Shown: positions 48,267-56,266, numbered from the stretch's first letter. The stretch is 64,000 nt of DNA from Nonomuraea montanisoli (GCF_013363975.1 NZ_JABWGN010000004.1:186001-250000); one strand, 5' to 3'. Made by a program: numbers and translations. Notes: generated by a model not told the origin, from the letters alone.

Positions 48267-48818
48267 CTAGGCGTGGTCCGCGTCCTCGGGCGGCGCGGCG
48301 TGCCGGGCCAGTTCGGCCTCCGCCCACTCGGCCCACTCCTTGCGCATCTCGAAGAAGCGCCGGCCGTACTCCAGGGTGAGCCGCCCGTAGAGCGACAGGT
48401 TGTCGTCGCCCCACGTCACCTCCTCCTGGAGCGCGGCCAGGCCGTCGCGCCGCTCCCCCATGAGCGCGGCGCTGTCGCGCAGGTACGCGCGGGCCCGCCC
48501 GGGTTCGAGCTGCCCGAGGAAGAACACCTTGAGCAGCACCCCGTCGCGCCGCGCGGGCCTGGGCTGCTCCTCGACCAGCCACCGGCGCAGCTCCTCGCGC
48601 CCCGCGTCCGTCGCCCGGTACTCCTTGCGGCCGCGCGGGCCCTCGGCGGCGACCTCGATGAGGCCGTCGGCCGTGAGCTTGGCCAGCTCGCCGTACACCT
48701 GGCTCTGGGTCGCCGTCCACACGTTCGCCAGCGAGATCTCGAACAGTTTCATCAGGTCGTAGCCGCTCGCGCCGTCGAGTTCCACGATCAGGCCGAGGAC
48801 CGCATGCCGCAGGCTCAT
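48267..48818 (-). CDS. PadR-family regulator
   Basis: A 183-residue PadR: SLRHAVLGLIVELDGASGYD, LMKLFEISLANVWTATQSQV (recognition region), then the GPRGRKEYRATDAGREEL wing and a C-terminal dimerisation domain (YGRRFFEMRKEWAEWAEAEL). I choose ATG 48818 over ATG 48848: TAGAGT lies exactly 7 nt before it and a TTGACA -35 box 16 bp further, making 48818 the transcription start. The 48848 codon lies inside the operator. It probably represses the divergent membrane protein/carotenoid oxygenase genes. Confidence 0.92.
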   Translation of the reverse strand: MSLRHAVLGLIVELDGASGYDLMKLFEISLANVWTATQSQVYGELAKLTADGLIEVAAEGPRGRKEYRATDAGREELRRWLVEEQPRPARRDGVLLKVFFLGQLEPGRARAYLRDSAALMGERRDGLAALQEEVTWGDDNLSLYGRLTLEYGRRFFEMRKEWAEWAEAELARHAAPPEDADHA

Positions 48819-48825
48819 GTCCAGG

Positions 48826-48890
48826 ACTCTACCGTTCTGAATTGACATGTCAAAACTGGAAGGTCTAGATTCGACGTGTCAAAGTTGGAA
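48826..48890. promoter_or_regulatory. Back-to-back promoters sharing a palindromic -35 box
   Basis: TTGACATGTCAA (48842-48853) reads TTGACA on both strands. Leftward it pairs with TAGAGT (48826-48831) for PadR; rightward with TAGATT (48866-48871) or TCTAGA (48864-48869) for the membrane-protein gene. A second half-matching site TCGACGTGTCAA is at 48871-48882, and the 14-mer TGTCAAAACTGGAA recurs as TGTCAAAGTTGGAA 29 bp later, fitting two PadR sites. Confidence 0.75.
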
Positions 48891-48910
48891 TGTCGTCTGG
48901 AGGCGACGTC

Positions 48911-49495
48911 ATGCTGAAGTACTACGGCCGGACCTTTCTCCCCTGGATCGCCCTCGCCATCGTCAGCGGGTTCGACGCCCGCACCGGCGCGATCACCGGC
49001 CTGGCCGCCGCGCTCGTCCTGCTCGCCCTCGACCGGCTGCGCTCCGGCATCGCGTGGGACGCGCTGATCCTGGAGACCTCGACCGCCGTCTACATGGCGC
49101 TGCTGACCGCGCTCTCGTTCGCCGCGCCGGGCTCGCCGGTGCTGGGGTACGGCGCGTCGCTGGCCATCGCCTGGCTCGCCGTCACCGCGTGGGGCACCCT
49201 CGCCGCCGGCCGCCCGTTCACCGAGGGCATCGCCCGCCGCCAGGTCGACGCGCACATCGCCGCCACGGAGCGGTTCCGGCAGATCAACGTGGTCATCACC
49301 AGGGCCTGGGCCGTCGGCTTCACGATCACCGCGATCGCGCTGGCCGGTGTGCAGCACTGGGCGCCGCAGGCCGTCGCCGTGCTGGTGGCCTGCAAGGTCG
49401 CCGGTTTCACCCTGCCGGCCGTCTTCACCGCGCGCTACACCGCGCGGGCCCGGGAGCGCGCGGCGGCGGCCGCCGCGACGCGGCCGAGCCTCTGA
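48911..49495 (+). CDS. Integral membrane protein of unknown function
   Basis: A 194-residue protein with about four to five hydrophobic segments (for example LPWIALAIVSGFDA, AITGLAAALVLLALD, VYMALLTALSFAAP, AVGFTITAIALAGVQHWAPQ) and a short charged C-terminus. I do not recognise the family. ATG 48911 has GGAGG at 48899-48903. It stands between a PadR regulator and a carotenoid oxygenase gene and is probably cotranscribed with the latter (99 bp gap of C-rich DNA). Confidence 0.8.
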   Translation: MLKYYGRTFLPWIALAIVSGFDARTGAITGLAAALVLLALDRLRSGIAWDALILETSTAVYMALLTALSFAAPGSPVLGYGASLAIAWLAVTAWGTLAAGRPFTEGIARRQVDAHIAATERFRQINVVITRAWAVGFTITAIALAGVQHWAPQAVAVLVACKVAGFTLPAVFTARYTARARERAAAAAATRPSL

Positions 49496-49594
49496 CGCCG
49501 CGCCGCCTCGCGCCACCCCGCGCCGCCCCACCACCTCACCACCCACCGCCCCGCCACCCCGCCCCGCCCCGCCGAGCCTGTGAGGAGCATCGAG

Positions 49595-50971
49595 ATGAGC
49601 CAGCCGAACGGAACCGCCCCCTCCCTGTGGCTGGAGGGCCACCGCGCCCCCGTCCCGGACGAGATCGACGCGGTCGGCCTGCCGGTCGAGGGCACCCTGC
49701 CGCCCGAGCTGACCGGCCGCTACTTCCGCAACGGCCCCAACCCGCTGCCGGGCACCCCGTCGGCCCACTGGTTCACCGGACCCGGCATGGTGCACGGCGT
49801 GCGGCTGCGCGACGGCCGCGCCGAGTGGTACCGCAACCGCTGGGTGCGCACCACGGAGTTCACGGACGGCGCCCGGTTCGTACGCCCCGACGGCACGTTC
49901 GACCACGCGGCCGTCCCGGCCAACACCCACGTCGTCCCGCACGCCGGCCGCATCCTCGCGCTGGTCGAGACCGGCCTGCCGTACGAGCTGACCCCCGAGC
50001 TGGACACGGTGGGGCCGTGCGACTTCGGCGGGCTGCTGAAGGGCGGCATGACCGCCCATCCCAAGGAGGACCCGGTCACCGGGGAGCTGCTGTTCTTCGG
50101 CTACGGGCTGGTCCCGCCGTACCTCACCTACCACCGGCTCTCGGCCGGCGGGCGGCTGGTGGAGAGCCGCGAGGTGGAGGTTCCGGGCCCGACGATGATG
50201 CACGACTTCGCCGTCACCGCGAACCACGTCGTGTGGCTGGACCTGCCGGTGGTGTTCGACATGGCCCTGGCGCGGAGGGGCGGGGGCATGCCGTTCCGCT
50301 GGGACGACGCCTACGGGGCGCGGCTCGGCGTGATGCCTCGGGCCGGGGGCCCGGTGCGGTGGTTCGACGTCGATCCCTGCTACGTCTTCCACGTGGGCAA
50401 CGCCTACGAGGACGAGGCCGGGCGGGTGGTCGTGGACGGCGTCCGCTACCGGCCGGAGGACTTCATCGCGTTCTGGCCGAGCATCGGCGGCGAGAGCGAT
50501 CCGTCCGCCGCGACCGTCGCGAACGCCCCGGTCCGGGCGGCGGCCACCGGGAGCTCCCGGCTGCACCGCTGGACCCTGGACCCCGCCTCCGGCGCGGCCA
50601 AGGAGGAGCCGCTCGACGACCGGCCCGTGGAGTTCCCCACCCACGACGACGCCCGCACGGGTCACGCGCACCGCTACCTCTACACCGCCGCCGCCGACGC
50701 GATCGTGAAGCACGACCTGCGCTCCGGCTCCTCGGCGGCGCTGGAGCTCGGCCCGGACCTGGTGCCGGGCGAGGCGGTGTTCGTGGCGGCCGAGGGCGCC
50801 CGGACCGAGGACGAGGGCTGGCTGCTGTCGATCGTCACCGACCGCGCCGGGCAGGGCTCCGAGCTGCTGGTGCTGGACGCCGCCGACCTGTCGCGCACGG
50901 CCTCGGTGCGGCTGCCGCGCCGTGTCCCGGCCGGCTTCCACGGGAGCTGGATCCCCGACCCCGTGTCCTGA
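49595..50971 (+). CDS. Carotenoid cleavage oxygenase (RPE65 family)
   Basis: A 458-residue seven-bladed propeller enzyme. The four iron-binding His are at 155 (MTAHPKED), 203 (MMHDFAVT), 266 (YVFHVGNAYED) and 449 (GFHGSWIPD). The start LTGRYFRNGPNPLPGTP is highly typical. It cleaves a C=C bond in carotenoids, apocarotenoids or stilbenes. No carotenoid synthesis gene is nearby. ATG at 49595 with GAGGAG upstream. Likely PadR-controlled together with the membrane protein, which might sense or carry the lipophilic substrate (inference). Confidence 0.93.
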   Translation: MSQPNGTAPSLWLEGHRAPVPDEIDAVGLPVEGTLPPELTGRYFRNGPNPLPGTPSAHWFTGPGMVHGVRLRDGRAEWYRNRWVRTTEFTDGARFVRPDGTFDHAAVPANTHVVPHAGRILALVETGLPYELTPELDTVGPCDFGGLLKGGMTAHPKEDPVTGELLFFGYGLVPPYLTYHRLSAGGRLVESREVEVPGPTMMHDFAVTANHVVWLDLPVVFDMALARRGGGMPFRWDDAYGARLGVMPRAGGPVRWFDVDPCYVFHVGNAYEDEAGRVVVDGVRYRPEDFIAFWPSIGGESDPSAATVANAPVRAAATGSSRLHRWTLDPASGAAKEEPLDDRPVEFPTHDDARTGHAHRYLYTAAADAIVKHDLRSGSSAALELGPDLVPGEAVFVAAEGARTEDEGWLLSIVTDRAGQGSELLVLDAADLSRTASVRLPRRVPAGFHGSWIPDPVS

Positions 50972-50998
50972 CACTCTCCCTGCTGCGAGACGGGGCGG

Positions 50999-52285
50999 TC
51001 AGGCGAGGGTCTGGTAGGCGGCGGTCCAGAAGTCCCTGATGAGGTTGGGCGTGTCCGGGGAGTCCTGGGCCGTCTGGGTGAGCAGGACGCCGACGAGCCC
51101 TTCGGCGGGGTCGGCGTACGCGCTCGTGCCGAGGCCGCCGTCCCAGCCGAACTGTCCCGGCGAGGCCAGGTCGCGGCGGTGGGTGCGGACGGCCATGCCG
51201 AAGCCGTAGCCGCCGTGGCGGCCGAAGTGGTCGCCGAAGGCGTCCTTCTCCGTCTTCTGCGCGGGCGTGAGCCGGTCGCCGGTCATGAGCTCGACCGAGG
51301 CGCGCGACAGGACCCGCACGCCGCCGAGCGTCCCCTTGCCGAGGAGCATGCGGTAGAAGGCGTGGTAGTCGTCGGCCGTCGAGACCAGCCCGTCGCCGCC
51401 CGCCGCGAACACCGGCGGCTTGCTGTACTTGCCGCCCGCGGCCTCGTCCCACACCGTCAGCGCGCCCGTCCCCGGGTCGTGGGCGTAGCAGACGGGCAGC
51501 CGGTGGATCTTGTCCTCGGGGACGTGGAAGCCGGTGTCCTTCATGCCGAGGGGGTCGAGGATCCGTTCGCGCAGGAACGTCTCGAACGGCTGTCCCGCGA
51601 CCCTGGCGATGAGCACGCCGAGCACGTCGGAGCCCGTGTGGTACTGCCACAGCTCGCCCGGCTGGCGCATGAGCGGAAGCTCGCCCAGCCGCCTGATCCA
51701 CTCGTCGGGCCCGAAGTCCGGCGCGGTGGTGTCGAGGCCCAGCTCGCGGATCGCGACCTGCACGGGGTACGTGTCCGGAGCCGCCAGCACGGCGCCGAAG
51801 CCGAAGGTGAAGGTCAGCAGGTCGCGCAGGGTGATCGGCCGGTGGGCCGGCACGGTGTCGTCGAGCGGCGCGTCCAGGCTCCTCAGGACCCGCCGATCGG
51901 CCAGCTCGGGCAGCCACGGGTCGACGGGGTCGTCGAGCCGCAGCCGGCACTCCTCGACCAGGACCATCGCGGCGGCCGCCGTGACGGGCTTGGTGGCGGA
52001 GGCCATGCGGAAGATCGTGTCCCTGCGCATCGGCTCGTCGCCCCCGGCGCTGAGGGTGCCCATGACCTCGACGTGCGTCTCGTCGCCACGGCCGACGAGG
52101 GCGACGAGGCCCGGGACGGCGCCGGACTCGACCGGCCCGGCCAGCACCTCGCGCATCCGGTCGAGCCCGGCCGCGGACAGGCCGCCGCCTGACGCCGGGG
52201 CGTGCTCCTCGGCCCTCCCCTGCGTGGCCCATCCCCCCTTGGAGTCCCAGGTGCCGCTCATGTCCCAGGTGGTGGTCTTCGGCAT
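50999..52285 (-). CDS. Serine beta-lactamase-like hydrolase/esterase
   Basis: A 428-residue protein of the class C beta-lactamase/EstB family. The SxxK motif is in RMASATKPVTAAA; the Tyr motif is QYHTGSDVLG; the C-terminal HGGYGFGM/GWDGGLG region replaces KTG. No signal peptide, so an intracellular esterase is more likely than a beta-lactamase. The N-terminus (about residues 1-30, Trp/Gly/Thr-rich) is unusual. ATG 52285 behind GAGAGGACG. The promoter contains GCGAACACTGTACGC, also found before the TetR at 56267. Confidence 0.88.
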   Translation of the reverse strand: MPKTTTWDMSGTWDSKGGWATQGRAEEHAPASGGGLSAAGLDRMREVLAGPVESGAVPGLVALVGRGDETHVEVMGTLSAGGDEPMRRDTIFRMASATKPVTAAAAMVLVEECRLRLDDPVDPWLPELADRRVLRSLDAPLDDTVPAHRPITLRDLLTFTFGFGAVLAAPDTYPVQVAIRELGLDTTAPDFGPDEWIRRLGELPLMRQPGELWQYHTGSDVLGVLIARVAGQPFETFLRERILDPLGMKDTGFHVPEDKIHRLPVCYAHDPGTGALTVWDEAAGGKYSKPPVFAAGGDGLVSTADDYHAFYRMLLGKGTLGGVRVLSRASVELMTGDRLTPAQKTEKDAFGDHFGRHGGYGFGMAVRTHRRDLASPGQFGWDGGLGTSAYADPAEGLVGVLLTQTAQDSPDTPNLIRDFWTAAYQTLA

Positions 52286-52323
52286 GGTGGCCGTCCTCTC
52301 GTTGCGCACATTGCTCGCTGCTT

Positions 52324-52338
52324 GCGAACACTGTACGC
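52324..52338 (-). promoter_or_regulatory. TetR-type operator before the esterase gene
   Basis: GCGAACACTGTACGC, an imperfect palindrome, is 38 bp upstream of the esterase ATG. It differs at one position from the site at 56226-56240 before another TetR gene. A further half-site GTACGCAAC lies at 52352. Confidence 0.65.
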
Positions 52339-52378
52339 ACACTGGCATGCCGTACGCAACCAGGAACGGCGACGGCGC

Positions 52379-52594
52379 TCAGCCGAGCCGGTCGCGCAGG
52401 GCGCGCAGGCCGGTGAGCATGATCGTGAGGCTGTAGCCGAAGTCCTCGTCCGGCGTGATCCCCGCCTCGTGGCGTTCGCGCAGGGCGGCGGCGAGCACGG
52501 GGAAGGGGAAACCGTCCCGCGCGGCCGCTGCCGTGACGGGCTCCGGGCCCGAGAACGGCGGAACCCCGGGCGGCTCGCGCGCGTTGGACGCCCC
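52379..52594 (-). pseudogene. C-terminal relic of a TetR regulator
   Basis: The minus strand ending at 52379 encodes GFPFPVLAAALRERHEAGIT, PDEDFGYSLTIMLTGLRALR and DRLG-stop, the typical end of TetR_C (PF02909) repressors. No TetR HTH follows upstream; instead the kinase-like gene begins on the other strand. The relic sits just upstream of the esterase gene in the same direction, so it was probably that gene's repressor before truncation. Confidence 0.6.
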
Positions 52595-53701
52595 GTGAAC
52601 GCGACGGAACGAACCGGAAGCAGGACCAGGACCGGGACCGGGGCCGGGGCCGGGACCCGGCGGGAGCGGCTGCGCGCGCACGACGCCGTGTCCACGTCCC
52701 TGGCGCTGCTGGGCGACCGGAGGCTGGGCGAGCTGCTGGACGGGGCCGTCCCGGCCGGGGCGGGCATCGGCGGGACGTCGGCGCTGCTGGAGGTCGAGGA
52801 CGTCCCCGTCTTCGTCAAGCGGGTGCCGCTCACGGCCGTGGAGCTCCTGCCGGCGAACCGGGGCTCCACGGCCGACCTCTTCGGCCTGCCGCCGTTCTTC
52901 CAGTACGGCCTCGGCAGCCCCGGGTTCGGGGCGTGGCGGGAGCTGGCGACCCACGTCATGACCACGAACTGGATGCTGTCCGGCGCCTTCGACGGGTTCC
53001 CGCTGACCTACCACTGGCGGGTCCTGCCGGGCGGCGCCCCCGCGCCGCACGAGCTGCTCGCCGACGTCGACCGGGCCGTCGGCTCCTGGGGTGGTTCGGC
53101 GGGCGTGCGCCGCCGCCTCGAAGCCCTGCGTGACGCCCCCGCGAGCCTGGTCCTCTTCCTGGAGCACATCCCGTACAACGTCCACCAGTGGCTCCGGGAG
53201 CGGATGGGCGCCGGCGGGGAGGCCGCCGACCGGGCGTGCGCGCTGGTCGAGCGCGAGCTGGCGGACGGCGTGGCGTTCATGAACGCCCGGGGGCTGCTGC
53301 ACTTCGACGCCCACTTCCTGAACGTCCTGACCGACGGGCGGCGGCTCTACTTCGCCGACTACGGCCTGGCCGTCTCCTCCCGGTTCGAGCTGTCGCCGGC
53401 CGAGACGGCCTTCTACGACCGGCACCGCACCTACGACCGCTGCTACACCCTCAACCACCTGGTCCGCTGGCTGGCCGCCGAGCTGCACGGGTTCGACGGG
53501 ACGGACGAGCGGATAGCGGCGTGGGCCGGCGGCGAGCCCCCGGAGGGCGCCCCGGAGAAGGCCGCGGCCCTGCTGTCCCGCTACAGCCCGCTGGCCCAGG
53601 TCATGTCCGGCTTCTTCCAGGCGCTCCAGCGCGAGAGCAGGTCGACCCCGTACCCGCTGGAGGAGATCCGCGACGTCTGGGCGCGCTGCGGGCTCGGTTG
53701 A
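52595..53701 (+). CDS. Protein kinase-like protein
   Basis: A 368-residue protein with an atypical kinase fold. A Gly-rich loop (GAGIGGTSALLEV), a Lys in VPVFVKRVPL, a catalytic loop HFDAHFLN (HxDx4N) and a DFG-like FADYGL are visible in order. The N-terminus (TGSRTRTGTGAGAGT) is a simple repeat. It is closer to small-molecule or solitary Ser/Thr kinases of actinomycetes than to PknB; there is no membrane segment. Start taken at GTG 52595, with weak ribosome-binding site. It ends 57 bp before P450 copy 2. Confidence 0.8.
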   Translation: MNATERTGSRTRTGTGAGAGTRRERLRAHDAVSTSLALLGDRRLGELLDGAVPAGAGIGGTSALLEVEDVPVFVKRVPLTAVELLPANRGSTADLFGLPPFFQYGLGSPGFGAWRELATHVMTTNWMLSGAFDGFPLTYHWRVLPGGAPAPHELLADVDRAVGSWGGSAGVRRRLEALRDAPASLVLFLEHIPYNVHQWLRERMGAGGEAADRACALVERELADGVAFMNARGLLHFDAHFLNVLTDGRRLYFADYGLAVSSRFELSPAETAFYDRHRTYDRCYTLNHLVRWLAAELHGFDGTDERIAAWAGGEPPEGAPEKAAALLSRYSPLAQVMSGFFQALQRESRSTPYPLEEIRDVWARCGLG

Positions 53702-53707
53702 CGGGAT

Positions 53708-53723
53708 TAAGTCATATGGCTTA
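53708..53723 (+). promoter_or_regulatory. TetR-type operator for P450 copy 2
   Basis: TAAGTCATATGGCTTA has the same length and outer TAAG...CTTA arms as the paired sites before P450 copy 1 (TAAGGCARTCGCCTTA), and stands 35 bp from the start codon versus 38 bp there. Confidence 0.75.
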
Positions 53724-53758
53724 GACAAGGGGGTGTCGGCCCGAAGCGAGGAGGCCCC

Positions 53759-54973
53759 ATGAGCGACGCCGTCCCCGACTACCCCTTCCGCAACCCGTCC
53801 GCGCTGGAGCCGCCTCCGGAGTGGGCGGACCTGCGCGACGGCTGCCCGGTGGCGCCGATCCGGCTGGCCAGCGGCGACCAGGCGCTGCTCCTGACCCGCT
53901 ACGAGGACGTGCGCCGGGTGCTGTCCGACCCGCGCTTCACCCGGCAGCTCGACGCCGGCGACGCCGCCCGGGTGACGGCCAACGAGTCCGGCGGCGTGTT
54001 CGGCCGCTCCGACACCTCGACGTCCGCCATGTCGTCCTCCGGCGAGGCGCACATGCAGTGGCGGCGGCTCGTGGGCCGGGCGTTCACGGCCAAGCGGGTG
54101 CTGGCTATGCGGCCGCGCATGGAGGAGATGGCGGACCAGCTCGTCGACGCCATGGTGGCGCAGGGGCCGCCCGCCGATCTCGTCGCCGGGCTGGGGTTCC
54201 CGCTGCCGGTGTGGGTGATCTGCGACCTGCTGGGCGTGCCCGACTCCGACCGCGACCGGTTCTCGTACTGGTCCGACACCATGCTGAGCCTGACCCGGTA
54301 CACGCAGGCGGAGATCGACGCTGCGCAGGCGGAGTTCGACGCGTACCTGGCGGCGCACGTGGGCGCCAAGCGCGCCGAGCCGGGCGAGGACCTGCTGAGC
54401 GAGCTCATCGGGATCGTGGACGCGGCCGACGGGCGGCTGACGGAGCCGCTGCTCGTGGGCACCGCCCGCGGCCTGCTGGTGGCCGGGCACGAGACCACCG
54501 CGAACATGATCGGCAAGATGGCCGCGATGCTGCTGTCCGACCGCTCCCGCTGGGAGGCGCTGCTGGCCGAGCCGGCGCTCGTCCACCCGGCGGTGGAGGA
54601 GGTGCTGCGCTTCGACGCCAACCCCGGCTTCGGCATGCCGCGCTACCTGACCGAGGAGGTCGAGGTGGGCGAGCGCAAGCTGCCCGCCGGCACCACGGTG
54701 ATCTGCAGCATGGCCTCGGCCAACCGGGACGAGCGGGCGTTCGGCCATGCCGACGGGATGGACCTGCGCCGCTCCCCCAACCCGCACCTCGCCTTCGGCG
54801 TCGGCCCCCACTCGTGCCTCGGGCAGGCGCTGGCCCGCACCGAGCTGCAGACCGTGCTGGACGTGCTGCTGCGGCGGCTGCCCGGCCTGGAGCTCGCGGT
54901 CCCGGCGGCGGGGCTGGCGGCCCGCGAGGGGCTGCTGGTCGGCGGGTTGCGCGAGGTGCCGGTCCGATGGTGA
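53759..54973 (+). CDS. Cytochrome P450 monooxygenase (copy 2)
   Basis: A 404-residue P450 with AGHETT at 242-247, ExxR at E281/R284 and heme loop FGVGPHSCLGQ (Cys353). It aligns with copy 1 (9502-10704) from the first residues (MSDAVPDYPF versus MTESVPTYPF) to the end, without large gaps, so they are paralogues, but divergence is considerable. ATG 53759 after GAGGAGG. Overlaps the following TetR gene. Confidence 0.95.
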   Translation: MSDAVPDYPFRNPSALEPPPEWADLRDGCPVAPIRLASGDQALLLTRYEDVRRVLSDPRFTRQLDAGDAARVTANESGGVFGRSDTSTSAMSSSGEAHMQWRRLVGRAFTAKRVLAMRPRMEEMADQLVDAMVAQGPPADLVAGLGFPLPVWVICDLLGVPDSDRDRFSYWSDTMLSLTRYTQAEIDAAQAEFDAYLAAHVGAKRAEPGEDLLSELIGIVDAADGRLTEPLLVGTARGLLVAGHETTANMIGKMAAMLLSDRSRWEALLAEPALVHPAVEEVLRFDANPGFGMPRYLTEEVEVGERKLPAGTTVICSMASANRDERAFGHADGMDLRRSPNPHLAFGVGPHSCLGQALARTELQTVLDVLLRRLPGLELAVPAAGLAAREGLLVGGLREVPVRW

Positions 54974-55737
54974 GCACCGGTCCCGCCCGTACGCGGGACA
55001 GGCGGCCCGGCCGCGAAGCGGACACCCGCGAGCGACCCGGACGCGGAGCCGACACCCGCGAGCGACCCGGACGCGGAGCCGACACCCGCGAGCGGATCCT
55101 CGCGGCGGCCGAGCGGCTGTTCGCCGAGCACGGCATCGCGGCGGTGTCCAACCGGCAGATCGGCGAGGCCGCGGGCCAGTCCAACAACTACGCCGTGGGC
55201 TACCACTTCGGCACCAAGACCGACCTGGTGCGGGCCGTCCTGCGCCGCCACAACGGGGCCATGGAGGAGCGGCGCGCCGCGATGCTGGCGGCCGTCGGCG
55301 ACGCCTCTGGCGTGCGGGAGTGGGCGTCGTGCCTGGTGCGTCCGGCCACCGAGCACCTGGCCTCGCTGCCCGCCCCCACCTGGTACGCCCGGTTCCTCGC
55401 GCAGGCCGACACCGAGCCGACCATGCGGGCCGTGGTCATCGAGGAGGCGGTCGCCATGCCGTCGCTCGGCCCGATCGCGGAGCACCTGTTCCGGCTGGCG
55501 CCGGGGGTGCCGGAGGAGGTGCACCGGCAGCGGACCGACATGTGCCGGGTGCTGGTCGTCCACATGCTGGCCGAGCGGGAGCGCGCCCTGCACGAGGACC
55601 CGGCGGCCGACCCGGCGGCCGTGTGGCGGCAGACCGCGGACGCCCTGGTGGACGCGCTGGCGGGTCTGCTCGCGGCCCCGGTCACCGCGTCCCGGGGACA
55701 GCCCGCTCCTCACCCACCAGCAGGTCGACGATCTTGA
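54967..55737 (+). CDS. TetR-family regulator of P450 copy 2
   Basis: A 256-residue TetR, paralogue of the one at 8445-9350: shared RQIGEAAGQSNNYAVGYHFG, TWYARFLAQ and LVVHM blocks. The N-terminal tail carries a 10-residue tandem repeat (DTRERPGRGA, twice, then DTRER leading into helix 1). It has no heptad insertion. ATG 54967 overlaps the P450 end by 7 bp (GTG 54970 gives 4). Its last 56 bp overlap the convergent HTH gene. It should bind the palindrome at 53708. Confidence 0.9.
   Translation: MVSTGPARTRDRRPGREADTRERPGRGADTRERPGRGADTRERILAAAERLFAEHGIAAVSNRQIGEAAGQSNNYAVGYHFGTKTDLVRAVLRRHNGAMEERRAAMLAAVGDASGVREWASCLVRPATEHLASLPAPTWYARFLAQADTEPTMRAVVIEEAVAMPSLGPIAEHLFRLAPGVPEEVHRQRTDMCRVLVVHMLAERERALHEDPAADPAAVWRQTADALVDALAGLLAAPVTASRGQPAPHPPAGRRS
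55021..55094 (+). repeat. Two perfect 30-bp tandem repeats plus a 14-bp third copy
   Basis: 55021-55050 and 55051-55080 are identical (GACACCCGCGAGCGACCCGG then ACGCGGAGCC); 55081-55094 repeats the first 14 bases. In frame, they add DTRERPGRGA units to the N-terminal arm of the TetR protein. Confidence 0.95.
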
Positions 55738-56134
55738 GCAGCTCGGCGGCGCCGTCGAGCGTGCCGAGGATGACGATCGTCAGGGCGGCCCGTTCCTCGT
55801 CGTAGACGGTCTCGACGCGCAGCGGGCCGCCGCCGTCGCGGGGGCGGCTCCCGGCCGCGGCCACGACGGTGTTGGACAGCCGGATGACCTCCTCGCGCCC
55901 GATGCCGTCGACCCGGACGACGGCGGACGTCTCGGCGTGGAGCCCGCCGCGGGCCGGCGCCGGGGCGGGGCGGCCGGTGAACGCCTCCAGGTCCTCGGCG
56001 GCGATCCGGTACTGCCGGCCGATGCGGGTGGCCTTGAGCCGGCCGTCGCGGACGTAGCCGCGCACCGTCTTGACGTGCAGGCCGAGCAGCTCGGCCACGC
56101 GCTCCACCGAGTAGTACGGCTCCGCCGCCCTCAC
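55682..56134 (-). CDS. Helix-turn-helix (excisionase/MerR-like) protein
   Basis: A 150-residue protein. Residues 5-55 form an HTH_17-type DNA-binding domain (YYSVERVAELLGLHVKTVRG, YVRDGRLKATRIGRQYRIAA, EDLEAFTG). The C-terminal half (about 75-145) is a beta-rich domain of unknown function (AVVRVDGIGREEVIRLSNTV, TIVILGTLDGAAELLKIVDL). It is not next to an integrase, so it is probably a regulator rather than an excisionase. GTG 56134 with GGAGGGG upstream; a longer start at 56185 is less likely. Confidence 0.82.
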   Translation of the reverse strand: MRAAEPYYSVERVAELLGLHVKTVRGYVRDGRLKATRIGRQYRIAAEDLEAFTGRPAPAPARGGLHAETSAVVRVDGIGREEVIRLSNTVVAAAGSRPRDGGGPLRVETVYDEERAALTIVILGTLDGAAELLKIVDLLVGEERAVPGTR

Positions 56135-56225
56135 GCCTTCCCCTCCGCTCCCGGAAGCTCCCAGTCGCTCCCCGACACTGCCCAACCTACAGCCCGCGAG
56201 GGAACGACAGCGCCTGTACGCCTAT

Positions 56226-56240
56226 GCGAACACCGTACGC
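56226..56240 (+). promoter_or_regulatory. TetR-type operator before the TetR at 56267
   Basis: GCGAACACCGTACGC, one base different from the site before the esterase gene at 52324. It is 26 bp upstream of the ATG and near a possible promoter, consistent with autoregulation. Confidence 0.65.
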
Positions 56241-56266
56241 TAGGGTGGGGCGGGAAAGGAGGCGCC

